Shown: piece after piece, positions 59,749-64,000 of the stretch
How positions within the stretch are numbered: the first letter of the stretch is position 1
Layout: every line of letters starts with the position of its first letter
Source of the DNA: Zoogloea sp. LCSB751
GTDB taxonomy: Bacteria; Pseudomonadota; Gammaproteobacteria; Burkholderiales; Rhodocyclaceae
NCBI RefSeq assembly: GCF_002028455.1
Contig: NZ_MWUM01000017.1
Coordinates: 1 to 64,000 of the forward strand
Reading direction: 5' to 3'
Length of the DNA stretch: 64,000 bases
Made by a program: the position numbers and the translations under genes
The notes under the pieces: generated by a model
What the model was told of the DNA's origin: nothing
What the model saw: only the letters and a program-made list of their open reading frames with translations
The model's database searches: none

Positions 59749-60363
59749 ATGCCCGCAACCGCCCCCGGTTTGCACGACGACACCGCCGGCCCACGGCGCC
59801 GCCTTCGTGCCGCCCTCTTCCCCCTCGCCTGCGGCCTGCTGGCCACCAGCGGACTGCTGCTGACGCAAAGCGGCCTGGCCGGCGCTCCCGATCCGGGCAG
59901 CGCCATCGCCTCCAGCGCCGTGGCGGTACGCCCCACCGGCTGGCACAGCCTGGCCGGGGAGATCGCCCGCCTGGCCCGTGCCGCCGGTCTGAAGACCACC
60001 TGGCAGGACGACGCGCGGGCGGTCAACCTGACCGTCGATACGACACAGGCTTTCGACAACCGGCAAACCGAACTGAATCCCACCTACGCCGCCTTGCTCG
60101 GCGAGATCGCCCTGCTCGTGCAGGCCCGGCCGGAAATCCGCCTGATCATGACCGGCTTCGGCAATACGCCGGCCAGCCACTACAACCCGGTGCTCTTCGG
60201 CCTGCGCCTGAAGGCCTTGCAGGTCTTCTTTGCCGAGCATGGCATCGCCATCGGCCAGATCGAAACCTTCGTCAAGGATGTGGACGCGGTCGGCAGCCAT
60301 GAAGCGCCGTCTGGCCGCGCAGCCGCCGGCAGGCTGATCAGCCTGCGTTTCGTACCGGCCTGA
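59749..60363 (+). CDS. OmpA-domain-like exported protein
   Basis: A 204-aa protein with a basic N-terminus and one hydrophobic segment ([18 protein letters not shown], about 22-40), either signal or anchor. The C-terminal part (from about 95, [65 protein letters not shown]) resembles the OmpA fold in order of elements but lacks the usual NxxLSxxRA motif, so peptidoglycan binding is uncertain. ATG with CCAGGA 8 bp upstream. Divergent from MarR; its 3' end overlaps the convergent purT by 26 bp. Confidence 0.65.
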   Translation: MPATAPGLHDDTAGPRRRLRAALFPLACGLLATSGLLLTQSGLAGAPDPGSAIASSAVAVRPTGWHSLAGEIARLARAAGLKTTWQDDARAVNLTVDTTQAFDNRQTELNPTYAALLGEIALLVQARPEIRLIMTGFGNTPASHYNPVLFGLRLKALQVFFAEHGIAIGQIETFVKDVDAVGSHEAPSGRAAAGRLISLRFVPA

Positions 60364-61558
60364 CCTTGCCGGCGGCCAACTTGGCCCGCGCCCGCGCCTC
60401 TTCCACGTCGGCGCCGTTGGCCACCGCGACGCCCATCCGGCGCCGCGCAAAGGCCTCCGGCTTACCGAACAGGCGGAGGTCGGTGCGCGGCACCGCCAGG
60501 GCATCGGCCACCCCTTCAAAGACGATGCCTTCGGCTTCCATGCCACCGTAGATCACCGCCGACGCGCCCGGCTCGCGCAGGCTCACGTCCACCGGCAAGC
60601 CGAGAATGGCCCGCGCATGCAGCTCGAACTCCGAGAAGCGCTGGGAACACAGGGTGACAAGGCCAGTGTCGTGGGGGCGCGGACTGACTTCCGAGAACCA
60701 CACCATGTCGCCCTTCACAAACAGCTCGACGCCAAACAGGCCGCGCCCACCGAGGTTGGCAGTGACGGCGCCGGCGATCTGCCGCGACCGCTCTAGCGCC
60801 ACCGGGCTCATCGCCTGCGGCTGCCAGGATTCGACGTAGTCGCCCGACACCTGCACGTGGCCGATCGGGTCGCAGAAATAGGTCTGCACCGTTCCGGAGG
60901 CATCACAGGCGCGCACGGTGAGCTGGGTGATCTCGTAATCGAAGTCGATGAAGCCCTCGACGATGACCCGCCCCTGATTCACCCGGCCACCCGCTGCAGC
61001 GTAGTCCCAGGCCTTCTGCACGTCGTCCGGCCCCTTCAGCAGGGACTGGCCCTTGCCGGAGGACGACATCACCGGCTTGACGATGCACGGATAGCCGATC
61101 GCCGGCTGGCCATCGGTGCCGTCGATGGCGGCCTGCAGTTCGGCCAGGGAATCGGCGAAGCGATAGGGCGACGTGGCCAGCCCCAGCTCCTCGGCGGCCA
61201 GGCGGCGGATACCTTCCCGGTTCATCGTCAGGCGCGCGGCACGGGCCGTCGGGATCACCTCGGCCAGGCCCTCGGCCTCGATCTCCACCAGCGTGTCGGT
61301 GGCAATGGCTTCGATCTCCGGCACGATCAGATGGGGTTTTTCCTTTTCGACCAGCGCGCGTAGCGCGGCACCGTCGGTCATCGGGATCACATGGGCGCGA
61401 TGCGCCACCTGGTGGCCGGGCGCATTCGGATAGCGGTCCACGGCAATCGTCTCGACCCCCAGGCGTTGCAGGGCAATCAACACCTCCTTGCCGAGTTCGC
61501 CGGAGCCCAGCAGCATCACGCGCAGGGCAGAGGGAGAAAGAGGGGTACCGAGTTTCAT
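60338..61558 (-). CDS. purT: Formate-dependent phosphoribosylglycinamide formyltransferase
   Basis: A 406-aa ATP-grasp enzyme that formylates GAR with formate and ATP in purine synthesis. The N-terminal [18 protein letters not shown] is the family opening; [18 protein letters not shown] and [17 protein letters not shown] form the ATP site; [29 protein letters not shown] carries the Mg ligands. All appear intact. ATG 61558 begins [18 protein letters not shown] as in E. coli PurT; a longer frame reaches 61609 without a site. Confidence 0.95.
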   Translation of the reverse strand: MKLGTPLSPSALRVMLLGSGELGKEVLIALQRLGVETIAVDRYPNAPGHQVAHRAHVIPMTDGAALRALVEKEKPHLIVPEIEAIATDTLVEIEAEGLAEVIPTARAARLTMNREGIRRLAAEELGLATSPYRFADSLAELQAAIDGTDGQPAIGYPCIVKPVMSSSGKGQSLLKGPDDVQKAWDYAAAGGRVNQGRVIVEGFIDFDYEITQLTVRACDASGTVQTYFCDPIGHVQVSGDYVESWQPQAMSPVALERSRQIAGAVTANLGGRGLFGVELFVKGDMVWFSEVSPRPHDTGLVTLCSQRFSEFELHARAILGLPVDVSLREPGASAVIYGGMEAEGIVFEGVADALAVPRTDLRLFGKPEAFARRRMGVAVANGADVEEARARAKLAAGKVRPVRNAG

Positions 61559-61642
61559 GGCGGGCTCCGCGTCGATTGAGAGGCCGCGATTATACGGACT
61601 GCCCGCCATAGCGGCGGACAGTCCGGGCTCGCCATCCCGGCG

Positions 61643-63274
61643 TCAGGACACGCTGAAGTGGCCGATCTGCTGCTTCAGGTTGGTGGCGATGCCCTCCAGC
61701 TGATGGGCAATCGCCGCGGTGTCGCGGATGGTGCCGGTGGAATCCTCGACCATGCCGGCGATCTGCTCGACCCGCTGGGCGATGGCCGTGCTCGCCGCGC
61801 TCTGTTCGCGGGTCGCATCGGCCACGTCGCCGACCCGCTGCAGCGTGGCCCGGGCCCCCGCCTCGATGGACTTCAGCAACTCGGCAGCGGACGAAGCCAG
61901 TTCGACCCCCTCCTGCACTTCCGGCAGCGCCGCATTCATCGCATCGACGGCCCCGCCGGTGTCGCCCTGGATACCGACGATCATCTGCTCGATCTCGGTG
62001 GTCGCTGCCGACGTGCGTTCGGCCAGCTTGCGCACTTCGTCGGCCACCACCGCGAAGCCGCGCCCCTGCTCGCCGGCCCGCGCCGCCTCGATGGCGGCGT
62101 TGAGCGCCAGCAGGTTGGTCTGGCCGGCGATCTCCTTGATCACGTTGGCGATCGACGACACCTGGCGAGCCCGTTCTTCGAGGGCCCGGATCCGCGCGGA
62201 GGCGTCGGTGACGGTATCCGAAATCTTGCGGATCGCAGAGGCCGCCAGCCCGACCCGCGTCGACCCCGCCCCGGCCAGTTCGACGGCCTCCGTCGAATAG
62301 CGCGAACTGTCGGTGGCGCTGTCCGAAATGTGGCTCGAACTGACGGTCAGCTCCTCGATGGCCGCCGCCATCGCCGACGTGGCGTCGGATTGCTGGTCGG
62401 CAGCGCCGGCAATCTGGTCCGATGCCACGGCAATGCGGCCGGCGTTATCGACCAGGCTGTCGGCCTCCCGGTTGATCTCCGCGACGAGACTACGCAGCGC
62501 CTGGACCATGGTTCCGGTGTCATGCAGCAGGCTGCCCGCCGGCGCAGCGCGCACCTCCGCGCTGAGGTCGCCTGCCGCCACCCGCTGCATCACGGCGGCC
62601 ACCTCGGCGGGCTCACCGCCCAGTTGGCGCAGGATGCTCGCCCCCAGTTGCCAGCCGAGTGCGCTCAGGCCAAGCAGCAAAACGGCCGATATGCCGCCGA
62701 ACACCCGGGCGATGGCCGCATAGGATTTGTCCAGATCGTCGATGTAAACGCCGGTTCCGACCGTCAGCTTCCACGGCTCGAAAGCCGCGGCATACGCCAG
62801 CCGAGGCTCGGGCGGCTGGCCTTTGGTCCGCTCCCAGGTGTATTCAACGAAGTCGCCGCCCCGGCCCGCGCCACCGATCAGTTCGCGGATCAGGAACTTG
62901 CCGTGGCTATCCTGCATGTCCCACTTGCTCTGCCCTTCGAACTCCGGCTTGATCGGATGCAGGAAGGTCAGGCCATCGGTCTGGTAAATAAAGATGTACT
63001 CGTTGCCGCTGTATCGGACACCGCGCAGGACCTCCCTGGCATTCTGGCGGGCCTGCTCGTCGGTCATCTTTCCATCCCGCGCCTGGGCGTGGAAATACTT
63101 GAGCACGCTCACCGCGCTGTCGACCTGGCTCTTCAACTTGTCCTGCCGCTCTTCGAGCATGCTCGACTTGAGTTCGTACAGAGCCGTCACGCACAGGACC
63201 AGCAAGCCGAGCAGCGCCAGGCCGACCAATATCTGGATACGCGTGGAAACACGCATGGAGCGCGCGATGTTCAT
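61643..63274 (-). CDS. Methyl-accepting chemotaxis protein with single-Cache sensor
   Basis: A 543-aa chemoreceptor: membrane helix (about 10-31), a periplasmic sCache_2 domain ([71 protein letters not shown]) typical of sensors for small carboxylates, second helix (about 192-213), HAMP, and a signalling hairpin with [19 protein letters not shown] and [20 protein letters not shown] lies 7 bp before the ATG. Different sensor type from the receptor at 32680, so it should detect other ligands. No che genes nearby. Confidence 0.93.
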   Translation of the reverse strand: MNIARSMRVSTRIQILVGLALLGLLVLCVTALYELKSSMLEERQDKLKSQVDSAVSVLKYFHAQARDGKMTDEQARQNAREVLRGVRYSGNEYIFIYQTDGLTFLHPIKPEFEGQSKWDMQDSHGKFLIRELIGGAGRGGDFVEYTWERTKGQPPEPRLAYAAAFEPWKLTVGTGVYIDDLDKSYAAIARVFGGISAVLLLGLSALGWQLGASILRQLGGEPAEVAAVMQRVAAGDLSAEVRAAPAGSLLHDTGTMVQALRSLVAEINREADSLVDNAGRIAVASDQIAGAADQQSDATSAMAAAIEELTVSSSHISDSATDSSRYSTEAVELAGAGSTRVGLAASAIRKISDTVTDASARIRALEERARQVSSIANVIKEIAGQTNLLALNAAIEAARAGEQGRGFAVVADEVRKLAERTSAATTEIEQMIVGIQGDTGGAVDAMNAALPEVQEGVELASSAAELLKSIEAGARATLQRVGDVADATREQSAASTAIAQRVEQIAGMVEDSTGTIRDTAAIAHQLEGIATNLKQQIGHFSVS

Positions 63275-63435
63275 TTTTTTCTCCCTTAGGTCCATGTTCC
63301 GGCAACGACTTCCACCCTCTTCCCGTTGCCGCCTCCACATTACGACCCCCATGCCATTCAATTGAATAGTTCTTTTCTATTTGGTCATCGATTTTTCGCA
63401 CTTCGTTGACCAGACGCAAAGAACAGATGCACCCC

Positions 63436-63651
63436 GGCCACCGCGGGCACTCACGTGGCCGGAAGCATCGGCGCCAGGGACAACGGTGCCTACGTGGTCG
63501 GCATGGCGCCGGGCGTGCGCCTGACCGGCGTGAAAGTGCTCGACTGCATCGGCTCCGGCTCGACCTCCACCGTCAGCAGGGGGTCGTCACGCCGGACACG
63601 CCGAGCAAGAACGGACAAGCAATCAAGCGCCTCGACGTCCTGTCGTTCTGA
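63436..63651 (+). pseudogene. Relic of a subtilisin-like (S8) serine protease
   Basis: In the frame beginning at 63446 the DNA reads GTHVAGSIGARDNGAYVVGMAPGV and then [15 protein letters not shown], the typical stretch around the catalytic His of secreted subtilases. The preceding GGCCAC (Gly-His) is displaced by 4 extra bases (63442-63445), breaking GHGTHVAG. The catalytic Asp region, the Asn and the Ser regions are absent; after STSTV the similarity ends in the middle of a frame. Only about 40 codons survive. The terminator at 63666 may be the original gene's end. Confidence 0.7.
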
Positions 63652-63665
63652 TCCACAGCAGATCG

Positions 63666-63704
63666 ACGCCCTGCAGCCCAACCTTCGGTTGCAGGGGCGT
63701 TTTT
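63666..63704 (+). terminator. Intrinsic terminator before mutL
   Basis: ACGCC-CTGCA...AACC pairs with GGTTGCAGGGGCGT (with small bulges) over a TTCG loop and is followed by TTTTT. It sits between the subtilase relic and mutL and probably once ended the protease transcript. Confidence 0.7.
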
Positions 63705-63785
63705 GCGTTCACGGCAATCGATCCTCTCGTGGGCGAGGTGTCTCCACATTACAATGCGTGCCCTCCCCCGCGCACGATCCACTCC

Positions 63786-64000
63786 ATGCCCATCCAGCTT
63801 CTCCCCGACCACCTGATCAACCAGATCGCCGCCGGCGAGGTGGTGGAACGGCCGGCCTCGGTACTCAAGGAAGTGCTGGAAAATGCCATGGACGCTGCCT
63901 CCACGGTGGTCGAGGTGCAGCTGGAACAAGGTGGCGTGCGGCGCATCCGGGTGGCCGACGATGGCTGCGGCATTCCGAAGGAAGAGCTGCCACTGGCCCT
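63786..64000 (+). CDS. mutL: DNA mismatch repair protein MutL, N-terminal part
   Basis: The first 71 codons of MutL are in the window; the gene runs off the end. The sequence [35 protein letters not shown] contains the GHKL ATPase motif I with the catalytic Glu and the Asn in ENAMDA, and [11 protein letters not shown] is motif II (DxGxG). MutL couples mismatch detection by MutS to downstream repair. The start ATG at 63786 gives the standard N-terminus. Confidence 0.96.
   Translation, partial: MPIQLLPDHLINQIAAGEVVERPASVLKEVLENAMDAASTVVEVQLEQGGVRRIRVADDGCGIPKEELPLA

Overview
The window is high-GC DNA (long antisense open frames lie opposite nearly every gene) from a free-living Gram-negative proteobacterium, most likely a betaproteobacterium of the Rhodocyclales/Azospira-Thauera type. 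This is inferred from c-type cytochromes, PQQ-alcohol-oxidation accessory genes, sigma-54 regulators, many TonB/RND systems, two Cache chemoreceptors and overall gene style. No rRNA, tRNA or CRISPR array was recognised. Protein names rest on motifs and family resemblance read by eye, not on database searches.

Layout. 1-440: right end of an IS4/IS50-group insertion sequence. 441-931: gene-poor, with a candidate small RNA. 932-10543: PQQ-dehydrogenase accessory island, comprising two AcoR-like sigma-54 activators, cytochrome c-550 PedF, a dehydrogenase-associated binding protein, a YVTN beta-propeller, two more c-cytochromes and an orphan NarX-type histidine kinase. It carries two sigma-54 promoters and a recurring CTGCTCCA motif; the dehydrogenase itself is not in the window. 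10679-13585: GNAT acetyltransferase and a haem-type fatty-acid cis/trans isomerase. 13608-17048: Fur-box-preceded siderophore receptor plus PepSY membrane protein. 17111-18885: exported unknown protein and a bestrophin-like channel. 18919-24864: CzcCBA-like heavy-metal RND operon behind a CTTAAG-N5-CTTAAG response-regulator box. 24855-26563: VOC protein, WYL regulator, YkgJ protein. 26615-30876: Fiu-type receptor, PiuC hydroxylase and an FMN hydroxy-acid oxidase. 30884-36906: LysR, TauE, chemoreceptor, RES/Xre toxin-antitoxin pair, patatin. 37061-46084: mdtABC-like drug efflux operon with its own outer-membrane factor. 46269-50217: PepSY + TonB receptor operon, divergent from a Met-rich secreted protein. 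50316-51080: 2'-5' RNA ligase-like protein. 51081-51670: gene-free array of DnaA-box-bearing repeats. 51671-56796: uracil catabolism operon of the URC type (URC1, URC4, upp, RutR-like regulator, codA) behind a RutR-like operator. 57225-64000: Pal-like lipoprotein, GATase/MarR pair, OmpA-like protein, purT, a second chemoreceptor, a subtilase relic, and the start of mutL.

The most notable items are: (i) the 51.1-51.7 kb repeat array with two perfect and two near-perfect DnaA boxes and matching dyads, which looks like an origin or DnaA-titration site; (ii) a family of REP/REPIN palindromes that has become coding sequence at the N-termini of two unrelated outer-membrane factors and the C-terminus of a PepSY protein, and lies in a 31-codon frame coupled by ATGA overlaps between mdtB and mdtC; (iii) a complete-looking bacterial URC operon with a RutR-type regulator and operator; (iv) the sigma-54 regulatory network of the PQQ island; and (v) a candidate sRNA exposing CCUCCU in a loop.
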